Below, piece by piece: positions 1-7,055 of a stretch of DNA of 64,000 nt (position 1 is its first letter; the number at the start of each line of letters is the position of its first letter). The notes under the pieces were generated by a model. The model made no database searches. It saw only the letters and a program-made list of their open reading frames with translations, and was not told where the DNA came from. The position numbers and the translations under genes were made by a program. Origin of the DNA: Mucilaginibacter lappiensis (lineage in GTDB: Bacteria; Bacteroidota; Bacteroidia; Sphingobacteriales; Sphingobacteriaceae); assembly GCF_900155965.1 (NCBI RefSeq), contig NZ_FTMG01000016.1, positions 108,390-172,389 on the forward strand, read 5' to 3'.

Positions 1-132
1 GAAGACGCTTTAAACCAGGCCAAACAGAAGGTACAGGCAGAATACCAACGTATTGGCTTTAATCCGGCCGAATTGCTCGCTCGCCTGAATATTACGATGG
101 AACGGGAAATTTTTCAGCCCTTAGCCAATTGA
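1..132 (+). CDS. 3' end of an unidentified gene (partial)
   Basis: Frame 1 is open from the first base and stops with TGA at 130-132, giving the last 43 residues of a protein whose start lies outside the window. The tail is helical and polar, rich in Gln, Lys and Ala at first, and ends in LAN. I recognise no family from this fragment. It converges with the minus-strand reductase at 188-1258. Assigning it as coding rests only on the open frame and amino-acid composition. Confidence 0.5.
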   Translation, partial: EDALNQAKQKVQAEYQRIGFNPAELLARLNITMEREIFQPLAN

Positions 133-187
133 TTAAAGCATCAGCAGGTATATTTTATTTGTATGCCTGCTGATACTTCATTCAGAC

Positions 188-1258
188 TTAAGGGATCACT
201 TTTTTACGACGGAATTCATCAAACAGATCCACAAACATTTGTTCGGTATCTACATACTCGTGAAAGCCAAAACGGCGTGCTTTGGAGCCATCGGCAAAAA
301 AGTCATAATTCCAGGAGAAAACAAAATCTCCAAAACCCCAGTACGAAATAGTTTCATATCGATGTTTTTCGAGCCCATATTTTTCCTGGATCTTTTCCCA
401 TATTGGAGCTTTATCGGCCATCACGGTTTGCAAAGGCATTTGCAGTGGAGATGCGATTTCGAGATCAAAATAACGGGCAATTTTTGGCCACATTTCATTC
501 CATCGGAATAGATCGCCATTGTTGATATTAAAGGCCTGATTAGCGCACCTTGGATCGGTAGCCGCCCATACCGTTGCTTTCGCCAACAGCCGGGCATCAG
601 TCATTTCCATCAGTTTATCATAAGCTCCAGGTTTGCCCGGAAAGCGCAAAGGAATGCTTAATTCTTTAGAAATAGTAGCATAGACAGCAATAAGCAGGGC
701 CAGGTTCATGGGGTTACCCAGCGCTGTACCGCCCACAACCGAAGGCCGGATAGCCGACCACGTCCAGGTTTTGCCTTGCTGCCGCTGCTTCAGAAAATTT
801 TGCTGATCAACATTAAATTCCGGTGGCATATGACCTGCGTCGCTCTCTTTAGCGGGTGTTTTAAAAGGGCCAAGGTGAGCGCCATAAACCTTATATCCCT
901 GCATCAGGCTTATATGTTGCAGATTCAAAGCAATAGGCTCAATAACATCAACCAAGTTTACCAGCATGGTTAAATTGGGTTCTACCAGTTCGGCCCAGGT
1001 GGGTTTATCCTGGTAGGCGGCATAAAATATATGAGTGACAGCGGATAATGAGCTTAGCTGTTTAGTAGTATCCTCCTTATCGAGTAAATTCACCGGGATG
1101 TAGGTAAGGTTTGTTGAAGAAATACCCCCACGTCTGGAGAGCCCGATAATATTCCAATCACCAAGGGATACCAGATGGTTGATAAGGTTAGTGCCAATTA
1201 CGCCATTGGCGCCAACTATTAACGCTGTTTTAGCAGGGTTTAAGATTTGGTTGTACAT
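188..1258 (-). CDS. SDR-family NAD(P)-dependent reductase, PRISE (progesterone 5-beta-reductase/iridoid synthase-like) type
   Basis: This 356-residue atypical short-chain dehydrogenase probably reduces an activated C=C or C=O bond with NAD(P)H in the cytoplasm; the substrate is unknown. The Rossmann glycine motif GANGVIG is at residues 16-22. SRRGG around 41-45 fits the NADP-binding Arg region. GYKVYG at 121-126 carries the Lys expected in the PRISE family, and the RPSVVGG and GNPMNL segments are also typical. By eye, the position of the catalytic Tyr pair in the plant enzymes is occupied by Asn-Val (EFNVDQQ), which I recall from a bacterial subgroup. The ATG at 1256-1258 is the natural start. 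The gene stands alone, divergent from the padR-type gene. Confidence 0.85.
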   Translation of the reverse strand: MYNQILNPAKTALIVGANGVIGTNLINHLVSLGDWNIIGLSRRGGISSTNLTYIPVNLLDKEDTTKQLSSLSAVTHIFYAAYQDKPTWAELVEPNLTMLVNLVDVIEPIALNLQHISLMQGYKVYGAHLGPFKTPAKESDAGHMPPEFNVDQQNFLKQRQQGKTWTWSAIRPSVVGGTALGNPMNLALLIAVYATISKELSIPLRFPGKPGAYDKLMEMTDARLLAKATVWAATDPRCANQAFNINNGDLFRWNEMWPKIARYFDLEIASPLQMPLQTVMADKAPIWEKIQEKYGLEKHRYETISYWGFGDFVFSWNYDFFADGSKARRFGFHEYVDTEQMFVDLFDEFRRKKVIP

Positions 1259-1376
1259 GATATTGTTTGTTGCTTATATCAAAATTCAAACTTTTGAGCC
1301 CTCTGAACCCTGTAAAAAACAAGCATTAGTATGTAAGATTTGGGTAAAATGGACATAAAAATTTTTTCTAAATACA

Positions 1377-1406
1377 TTGTAATACGATGTTATTTGTATA
1401 GCTTTG
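1377..1406 (+). promoter_or_regulatory. Bacteroidota-type promoter of the PadR operon
   Basis: TTG at 1377-1379 and TAGCTTTG at 1399-1406 are separated by 19 bp, matching the Bacteroidota -33/-7 consensus (TTG, TAnnTTTG). The expected start site falls at or near the ATG at 1411, so the mRNA may be nearly leaderless. The area holds overlapping AT-rich half-sites (ATACATTGTAATAC and similar), which may serve autoregulation by the PadR protein. Confidence 0.6.
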
Positions 1407-1410
1407 TATT

Positions 1411-1743
1411 ATGGAATCCAATGTTATAGCCAAATGGGAAACGCAAATGAAAAAGGGTACGCTTGATTTCATTATTTTATTGCTTTTAAAAAAGAAAGAC
1501 CAATACGGGTACGAATTATTAGAGCAAATTAAGTTAGCCTCTGGATATGATATCAGCGAAGGAACCATTTATCCGCTTTTGAACCGTTTAAAAGATGACC
1601 GGTTCATTGAATCAAAATGGGTAGAAATGGAAACCGGTATGCCCCGGAAATATTATAGTATTACGAATAGCGGACAGACATCTTTAGAAAAAATGACCGC
1701 ATTTTGGGCCACGTTATCCGCCAATCTTGAAAACCTTATTTAA
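1411..1743 (+). CDS. PadR-family transcriptional regulator
   Basis: This 110-residue winged-helix repressor of the PadR type has the usual short length. The N-terminal segment QMKKGTLDFIILLLL, then YGYELLEQI, GTIYPLLNRL and PRKYYSIT, is the classic PadR signature (helices 1-3, recognition helix, wing). The C-terminal helix (LEKMTAFWATLSANLENLI) is the likely dimerisation element. It is followed after 12 bp by a HAAS-domain membrane protein, a very common pairing in Bacteroidota and Firmicutes in which the regulator controls its membrane partner. Its ligand is unknown. Confidence 0.93.
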   Translation: MESNVIAKWETQMKKGTLDFIILLLLKKKDQYGYELLEQIKLASGYDISEGTIYPLLNRLKDDRFIESKWVEMETGMPRKYYSITNSGQTSLEKMTAFWATLSANLENLI

Positions 1744-1755
1744 AAATATTAAATC

Positions 1756-2337
1756 ATGAACAAAGACACCTTACTGAATGATCAGCATTATAAAGCCTAT
1801 ATGAAAAAGGTACATAGTATGATCAACAAATTGCCTAAGCATGATCAGGCTGATATTCAAAGAGAAATCAGTAGTCATATTTTTGAAAGCCTGAATAACT
1901 ACCCCGAGACAACGATAGAACAGGCCCTGGAAAACCTGGGAGAGCCACAAACCTATCTATCAGAATGGGTAGTAACCAAAAAATTGGAAAGAGCTGTGAG
2001 CACGTATAATCCTTTCCGCATTATATGGGGACTGATTACCGGGATTATTAAGCATGGTGCATACGCATTTAAATACATTCTTTTTGGTTTACTGTATTTA
2101 TTTACGTTTACATTCGGCTTTCTTTGTATCGCTAAAATCATTGCTCCAAGCCATACCGGTTTATTCATCTCTTCACAAAGTTTTGTTTTTGGTTTTAGCA
2201 GTGATATCAGCAATGCGCATGAAGTGCTTGGGGCAAAATTTATTCCAATTTGCTTATTCATCACCATTTTGCTGTATATGGTTATCACCGTTTTATTAAA
2301 GATGTCGTTAGTGAAAGCTAAAGAACGACTTTTTTAA
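1756..2337 (+). CDS. HAAS/DUF1700-type signalling membrane protein
   Basis: The protein has 193 residues. The first 80 form an alpha-helical HAAS-like domain (LPKHDQADIQREISSHI, then ALENLGEPQTYLSEW), as found in PadR-associated DUF1700 proteins. Hydrophobic stretches at roughly 88-125 and 160-185 are the transmembrane part. HAAS domains are proposed to link PadR regulators with membrane transporters or sensors. The gene is 12 bp after the PadR gene, so the two should be co-transcribed. Its function beyond this is unknown. Confidence 0.8.
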   Translation: MNKDTLLNDQHYKAYMKKVHSMINKLPKHDQADIQREISSHIFESLNNYPETTIEQALENLGEPQTYLSEWVVTKKLERAVSTYNPFRIIWGLITGIIKHGAYAFKYILFGLLYLFTFTFGFLCIAKIIAPSHTGLFISSQSFVFGFSSDISNAHEVLGAKFIPICLFITILLYMVITVLLKMSLVKAKERLF

Positions 2338-2363
2338 CGATGTTTTAAGGAAAGGGGGCGGTC

Positions 2364-3710
2364 TTATTCCAGACCGTATTCCTTCAGTTTTCTGTATAAG
2401 GTAGCTATCCCGATGTTTAGCAGGTGAGCGGCTTCGGCGCGGTTGCCATGGGTATGGTTCAGTACCCGCTGAATGTGTAACTTTTCTACTGACGACAGAT
2501 CAAAAGCCGATATAGGGATGCCTGTTTTTACCTGTTGCTGCTGAATTTCGTATGGTAACAGAGTTTCATCTAAAATATGAGTATCAGCCAGGATCACCGC
2601 CCGCTCAATCACGTTTTTGAGCTCACGGATGTTGCCGGGCCATGGATAATCTTCCAGTTTGCGCACAAACTCATCGCTTAGCTCATTGAGCTGTTTTTTT
2701 ACCTTTAAGGTAAAGTGCTGCATAAAATACTCAGCGAGCAGTTTGATGTCTTTTTTACGCTCGCGCAGGGCAGGTAAGGTGATCTGGAAAACTGAAAGCC
2801 GATAAAAAAGATCAGACCGGAAATGGCCCTCAGTAATTTCGTTTTGCAGGTTACGGTTGGTTGCTGCCAATATCCTTACGTTCACCTGGGTTGGTTTAAT
2901 ATCGCCGATTTTTAAAAACTGCTGCGATTCCAGCACCCGGAGTAATTTGGCTTGCAGATCATGGTCAAGCTCACCTATCTCATCTAAAAAAATGGTACCT
3001 CCGTTGGCTTCTTCAAACAACCCTTTTTTATCCTTCAGCGCCCCGGTGAATGATCCGGCTTTGTGGCCAAACAGTTCACTTTCCAATAGGTCCTTGGTGA
3101 AAGCACTGCAGTTTACCGCTACAAATGATTTGGTATTGCGGTTGCTGGCCTGGTGAATGGCTTCGGCAAAAATTTCCTTGCCGGTACCTGTTTCACCCAA
3201 TAATAAAACAGTGGTATCGGTTAAGGCTACCTTTTGTGCCAGCTTGATCACATCGCTAATGGCGGTTGATCTGCCGATGAGCCTGTCGAAACCAAACTTA
3301 TCATTCAGCTTGCTTTGCAGTTCTATAACGGTTTGCTGCAACAGGGCTTTATCCATAGCCTTGCTTACCAGCGGGATGATCTTTTCGTTATCATCGCCTT
3401 TGGTGATATAGTCAAAAGCCCCGGCTTTAATGGCTTTTACGCCATCGTTAATGGTGCCGTAGGCTGTTAGTACAATAATTTCTGTTGAAGGATAATTCTT
3501 CTTGATAGTTTCTGACAGGGTGATGCCATCAGTATCAGGTAGTTTTACATCACTGAGGACTACGTGTATATATTCCTGCTGTAATTTGCGCAGACCTTCT
3601 TTTCCATTGGCGGCAGTGAAAACCTCGTGTCCTTCCAATTGCAGGATACGGGCCAGCAGGTTGCGTAACCGTTCCTCGTCATCAATAATTAAGAGCTTAC
3701 CTTTTTGCAT
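2364..3710 (-). CDS. Sigma-54-dependent response regulator (NtrC/ZraR family)
   Basis: This 448-residue activator has a receiver domain (1-115, phospho-acceptor Asp54 in LSDVKLPDTDG), a sigma-54 AAA+ domain (about 140-375) and a C-terminal Fis-type HTH (about 405-446). The AAA+ core shows Walker A GETGTGKE, Walker B GGTIFLDEIGEL and the arginine-finger segment FRSDLFYRLSVF. The sigma-54 contact loop reads GSFTGA instead of the commonest GAFTGA, a conservative Ala-to-Ser change. No sensor kinase is adjacent. The kinase at 43829-45541 has no response regulator beside it, so the two could in principle pair, but nothing in the sequence proves this. Confidence 0.95.
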   Translation of the reverse strand: MQKGKLLIIDDEERLRNLLARILQLEGHEVFTAANGKEGLRKLQQEYIHVVLSDVKLPDTDGITLSETIKKNYPSTEIIVLTAYGTINDGVKAIKAGAFDYITKGDDNEKIIPLVSKAMDKALLQQTVIELQSKLNDKFGFDRLIGRSTAISDVIKLAQKVALTDTTVLLLGETGTGKEIFAEAIHQASNRNTKSFVAVNCSAFTKDLLESELFGHKAGSFTGALKDKKGLFEEANGGTIFLDEIGELDHDLQAKLLRVLESQQFLKIGDIKPTQVNVRILAATNRNLQNEITEGHFRSDLFYRLSVFQITLPALRERKKDIKLLAEYFMQHFTLKVKKQLNELSDEFVRKLEDYPWPGNIRELKNVIERAVILADTHILDETLLPYEIQQQQVKTGIPISAFDLSSVEKLHIQRVLNHTHGNRAEAAHLLNIGIATLYRKLKEYGLE

Positions 3711-3726
3711 CCTTCAGATGTGCCGA

Positions 3727-3899
3727 TTTTAGATGTGCAAATGTGGTGATATTATTCGGGATGTGCAGGTTTTAGATGTGCAAATGTGGTGATATTATTC
3801 GGGATGTGCAGGTTTTAGATGTGCAAATGTGGTGATAGATGTGAAGGTTTTAGATAACTAAAATCATTTGCACATCTGAAATTTGCACATCCGCACATC
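3727..3899. repeat. 43-bp tandem repeat plus inverted word repeats (intergenic hairpin, locus A)
   Basis: A 43-bp unit starting TTTTAGATGTGCAAATG is repeated at 3727, 3770 and, partially, 3813. The word AGATGTGCAAAT then appears in inverse orientation at about 3866-3899 (ATTTGCACATCT, ATTTGCACATCC). The whole gap can therefore form a large hairpin. It separates the response regulator from the downstream YqaE-like gene on the same strand. Confidence 0.85.
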
Positions 3900-3906
3900 A
3901 ATTCAC

Positions 3907-4110
3907 CTACCATGCCCTTGCCCGACGAGTGGCGCGCATTAGCTGGCGGTGCCTTTTAGCCTCGTAATAATCGTTGGTTACCAGTATGGAATGTATTACG
4001 CCTGGTATCCAGAAACACAAGGTTAAAAAAATATTCAATATAAATGCTCCGATACGGCCAGTGGTCAGAATGGCCAGCGGAGGGAATAAAAAACATAAAA
4101 AGTATCTCAT
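3907..4110 (-). CDS. YqaE/Pmp3-family small membrane protein
   Basis: This 67-residue protein has two transmembrane helices, about residues 3-21 and 24-43, and the family hallmark FPPLAIL near residue 9 with FLTLCFWIPGVIHS in the second helix. Pmp3/YqaE proteins are small stress-linked proteolipids of the inner membrane. The C-terminal tail is strongly basic (KRHRQLMRATRRARAW), longer and more charged than in the shortest family members. The start ATG is at 4108-4110. Confidence 0.88.
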   Translation of the reverse strand: MRYFLCFLFPPLAILTTGRIGAFILNIFLTLCFWIPGVIHSILVTNDYYEAKRHRQLMRATRRARAW

Positions 4111-4134
4111 GGCGCTAAAATTTAACAGTAAAGT

Positions 4135-4509
4135 TTATTGTAAAAGGACACTACTCACTGCTATGATTTTCCAATCATCGTCAAACATCTTCCAAATCCT
4201 GGTAAAACGGAACGTACCAGCAAACGCCTCATCGTTATATTTTCCGGAAATATATTTTTTAACGGCAACAATAGCTACATCCTCCATCAAATGAATAACC
4301 TGTTCACTAGTCTGGATATCATGAATGCGGAGGCTGCCTGATCGATGGGCGTCTAAGTCCATTTCTTTGGTTAATACCTGTCCCATATGATTGGTAAAGA
4401 TCAGCTCATCATGCAGTAAATAATCTAAGACCGAAATATCACTATTTTTCATGGCAGTCAGCAGTAACTGCTCATTTGTAATAATTTCGTCTTTGCTTAT
4501 TATCTTCAT
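4135..4509 (-). CDS. NTF2-like protein, DUF4440/SnoaL type
   Basis: The 124 residues form a cone-shaped NTF2-like fold. The N-terminal helix (NEQLLLTAMKNSDISVLDYLL), the LLHDELIFTNHMGQVLTKEM segment and the terminal strand WKIIAVSSVLLQ are the usual DUF4440 landmarks. These proteins bind small hydrophobic ligands or act as minor hydrolases or isomerases; no catalytic residues can be named here. It lies 24 bp upstream of the YqaE-like gene on the same strand, so co-transcription is possible. Confidence 0.8.
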   Translation of the reverse strand: MKIISKDEIITNEQLLLTAMKNSDISVLDYLLHDELIFTNHMGQVLTKEMDLDAHRSGSLRIHDIQTSEQVIHLMEDVAIVAVKKYISGKYNDEAFAGTFRFTRIWKMFDDDWKIIAVSSVLLQ

Positions 4510-4553
4510 TATAGCATTTAGACCGCGAAACTATTTTTTTGTTACGGCCGCTA

Positions 4554-5093
4554 TCAATCGCGCAGGTTGAGCGGTAACTGATCGCCAAAAAACAAGGCTT
4601 TTAGCTCGGTAGCGTCATTAGGCTGCATTTTACCACCCAGTATCAACCGTAGTTGGCGGCGGCGTAGGGCTCCTTCAAAAAAGGCTATTTCTTCTTCCGT
4701 TTCCGGTATTAGTGCAGGTACTGTTGTTTTTTGCCCTTCACTGTCAAGAGCCACAAATGTGTAATAAGCCTCATTGCTTTTTACGCGGGTGCCTGAGGGA
4801 ATATTTTGTGCCCACACATCCATCCTTACCTCAACCGAGGTGGTGAACGCCCGGGTTACTTTGGCCTCAATACTAATCACATCCCCCAGCTTAATTGGTG
4901 ATTGGAACGATACATTATCAACCGAAGCGGTTACCACAATACGGTTGCAATGTTTTTGAGCGGATATGGCCGCGGCAATATCCATCCAGTGCAGCAGGCG
5001 CCCTCCCATCAGGTTGTTTAAAGTATTGGTATCATTGGGTAACACCAGTTCGTTCATGATGGTATATGATTCTTTGGGCGATTTTCCGGTCAT
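4554..5093 (-). CDS. Acyl-CoA thioesterase, hotdog fold (YciA/BFIT-like)
   Basis: The 179-residue cytoplasmic enzyme should hydrolyse acyl-CoA thioesters. The segment NNLMGGRLLHWMDIAAAISAQ is the hotdog helix with the Asp of the active site (MD), and VVTASVDNVSFQSPIKLGD follows as in YciA and acyl-CoA hydrolase families. About 40 C-terminal residues beyond the hotdog core (from around 140) are charged and probably helical. The chain starts with ATG at 5091-5093. It is monocistronic or loosely linked to its downstream neighbour (44 bp gap). Confidence 0.88.
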   Translation of the reverse strand: MTGKSPKESYTIMNELVLPNDTNTLNNLMGGRLLHWMDIAAAISAQKHCNRIVVTASVDNVSFQSPIKLGDVISIEAKVTRAFTTSVEVRMDVWAQNIPSGTRVKSNEAYYTFVALDSEGQKTTVPALIPETEEEIAFFEGALRRRQLRLILGGKMQPNDATELKALFFGDQLPLNLRD

Positions 5094-5167
5094 GTGCTTA
5101 CATTTTATGCAAAGATATGCAATAAGTCCGGTTAGGCTAAATCCTCAGGAATCAATTAAGGCTTTGT

Positions 5168-5302
5168 TTATTTTTTTGCCATCAGCTCATGGGTAGCCTT
5201 CCCATCTTTGATGCCGATTTTTACAACATCTTTAGCAACATGATAAGCCAAAACAACAAAAGCTATAATGGCGGTACGGGCAATATTTTTAGGTTTGTTC
5301 AT
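5168..5302 (-). CDS. Small membrane protein, 44 residues, function unknown
   Basis: An open frame starts with ATG at 5300-5302 and stops with TAA at 5168-5170. The predicted protein begins MNKPKNIARTAIIAFVVLAY, giving a positively charged N-terminus and one transmembrane helix (residues 9-22). A charged tail with several Lys follows and ends in MAKK. Composition and topology look like a real small membrane protein, and the frame fills the gap between the thioesterase and the T9SS plug gene on the same strand. No family is recognised. Confidence 0.5.
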   Translation of the reverse strand: MNKPKNIARTAIIAFVVLAYHVAKDVVKIGIKDGKATHELMAKK

Positions 5303-5348
5303 AGCCACAATTTATGAAATATTGTTCTTTAAATGAATATGTTGTATA

Positions 5349-6614
5349 TTATTTCTTCACCGTGTTCAGTTCACCAAAACCAACCAGTTCGTCCCAGCGG
5401 CTGGTAGGCGCGCGATAGTAAATAAGCAACTGGTAATCATTTTCGGTTTCAAAGTGGCTGCCTTCCAGTGGGATATCACTGGCCCTTTTGGTAGCGTTAT
5501 CATACCAGACATACTCATAATCATATACGCCTTGTTTTAGCAATAAATTGATATGGTATTTGCCATCCTCGCCAAAAATCAGCTTGCTGCGGTCATCCAG
5601 CTTATAGTCATTAAAGGCGCCAACGATGTACGGGCTACCCTCTGATTGAGACTTATAGGCAGCCAGGCCAAAATAGATGTGCGCGTAATCGGCATCTATG
5701 CGCGGGTCGCTGCCATCTTGGTTTAGCACAAAAAACTTGCCATCATTATCATACAGCAACAGGTAATCCGGGCTATCACGAATAGGATCCGTAAGCAGCA
5801 CCACATTGTTGGCCGTATCTTTTATAATACGCGATATGCGCTGGGAATTAAGCTTTAACGTACGGGTATCAAACAGCCTGAACTCGTTGCGGCCTGGAAA
5901 ATCATTGATCGATACATCATTATAAACCAATTGTGTGCCACGCACATAGGTTGGCTGTGTATTTAAAATACCGGTTTGCGTACGAGCGTTCTGCATCAGT
6001 AAAGCGCGGATCTCGAACGAAGGGTTTTGTACGGGTAAGCCGGCATAATCAACCGTGAAATTTACCTTTTGATTGGTTTTGCGGGTTTGCACATCCGGCG
6101 AGGTGCCAACGGTAGCCGCTATAGATACCTTTTTGTTGACCACATACAAGCGGCGGGTAAGCACAGGTTTCGACTGGTCGCCATTTTCATAAACTTTGAG
6201 TATGTAATTGCCTGATATTTTGGGCGCTATATTGTTGTTTGGCAGCTTGAGCTCATAGTGTGTATATTTTTGGATGGTACCGGTTGAGTAGGTATAGGTA
6301 TACAAACGATCGTCGGTAAAGCTTTGCAGGTATTCGGCGGTAGATAGGTTCGACGAGTTCCAGCGGGTATCACAGTGCTCAATGGTATAATAGAAATTAC
6401 GACTACCGCCATGCAGATCGTCAAAAGCGAGCAGTACTTTTTCGGTTGATCCTAAGGTGATTACCGGGAATGATCCCTGTTTTTGGGTGTTGTAAAACTC
6501 CACGCTTTTGATAGCTGGGTCGTACACATTATTATCATAAGGTGATTGCGCAAATCCATGCAGGGTAATGAATAAGAGAACCAATAGGTAGTAATGTTTT
6601 CTCATTTTTATCAA
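5349..6614 (-). CDS. Type IX secretion system plug protein (DUF5103)
   Basis: This 421-residue exported protein has a signal peptide (HYYLLVLLFITLHGFAQ) and the DUF5103 pattern. An N-terminal beta domain (YDPAIKSVEFY, TIEHCDTRW) is followed by a central Ig-like region and a C-terminal domain with GAFNDYKL and GVYDYEYVWYD. In the Flavobacterium T9SS the plug protein closes the periplasmic side of the SprA translocon. The chain could start at the second Met (MRKHYY); both choices keep the signal peptide. No other T9SS component is in the window, consistent with the scattered arrangement of these genes. Confidence 0.88.
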   Translation of the reverse strand: MIKMRKHYYLLVLLFITLHGFAQSPYDNNVYDPAIKSVEFYNTQKQGSFPVITLGSTEKVLLAFDDLHGGSRNFYYTIEHCDTRWNSSNLSTAEYLQSFTDDRLYTYTYSTGTIQKYTHYELKLPNNNIAPKISGNYILKVYENGDQSKPVLTRRLYVVNKKVSIAATVGTSPDVQTRKTNQKVNFTVDYAGLPVQNPSFEIRALLMQNARTQTGILNTQPTYVRGTQLVYNDVSINDFPGRNEFRLFDTRTLKLNSQRISRIIKDTANNVVLLTDPIRDSPDYLLLYDNDGKFFVLNQDGSDPRIDADYAHIYFGLAAYKSQSEGSPYIVGAFNDYKLDDRSKLIFGEDGKYHINLLLKQGVYDYEYVWYDNATKRASDIPLEGSHFETENDYQLLIYYRAPTSRWDELVGFGELNTVKK

Positions 6615-6739
6615 TTTACTTTATTGTCCGATCCAGGCAGGATCGGTGTGGCGAAATTTAAGAATTTTCAGAATAGAAATAACCCCGGTGCTGCTCATTT
6701 AAAAAATTATCCTTTAGCGAAACCTTTTTAAACCTTGAA

Positions 6740-6840
6740 TTTTAACACTTTTCTGTCCGAAAACGCGATAAAATCGTTCAAAAAGGGACTCAAAACCATA
6801 GATTTTAACACTTTTTAACAAATTTTAACACGGTTTTGAG
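6740..6840. repeat. Phased TTTTAACA iterons inside a 9-bp inverted repeat
   Basis: TTTTAACA occurs at 6803, 6813 and 6823, exactly 10 bp apart, with a further copy at 6740. The three phased copies are enclosed by CTCAAAACC (6789-6797) and GGTTTTGAG (6832-6840), a perfect inverted repeat. The 441-bp gap 6615-7055 contains no gene; its other visible feature is the terminator at 6934-6973. Confidence 0.7.
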
Positions 6841-6933
6841 TGGTTTTTAAAACTTTAAAAAGTATTAAAATATTGATTGTCAAATAATTAAATACCAAAT
6901 AGTCGGTTTTTGGGCCTGTTTGTCCCTTAACTA

Positions 6934-6973
6934 AAACAGCCCGGCTCTCTGTTATTCAGAGAACCGGGCTGTT
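6934..6973 (-). terminator. Rho-independent terminator downstream of the ABC-F gene
   Basis: The stem AACAGCCCGG/CCGGGCTGTT is extended by TCTCTG/CAGAGA around a short loop. It lies 82 bp past the stop of the ABC-F gene on the minus strand; the T run on that side is short. It may also terminate plus-strand transcripts. Confidence 0.7.
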
Positions 6974-7055
6974 TGTATAAATATACGAAAAATCTGGGAG
7001 AATGCGGAAGTCTTTTAGTAAACATCTGCACATCAAAGTTCCCCCTTTAGGAGGC

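Noticed and set aside
3727..3840. CRISPR-like spacing of direct repeats
   Set aside because: The copies are contiguous tandem units without unique spacers, and no cas gene is nearby.
6740..6840. Replication origin based on the iterons
   Set aside because: No DnaA boxes (TTATCCACA-like) and none of the usual origin-linked genes are present.
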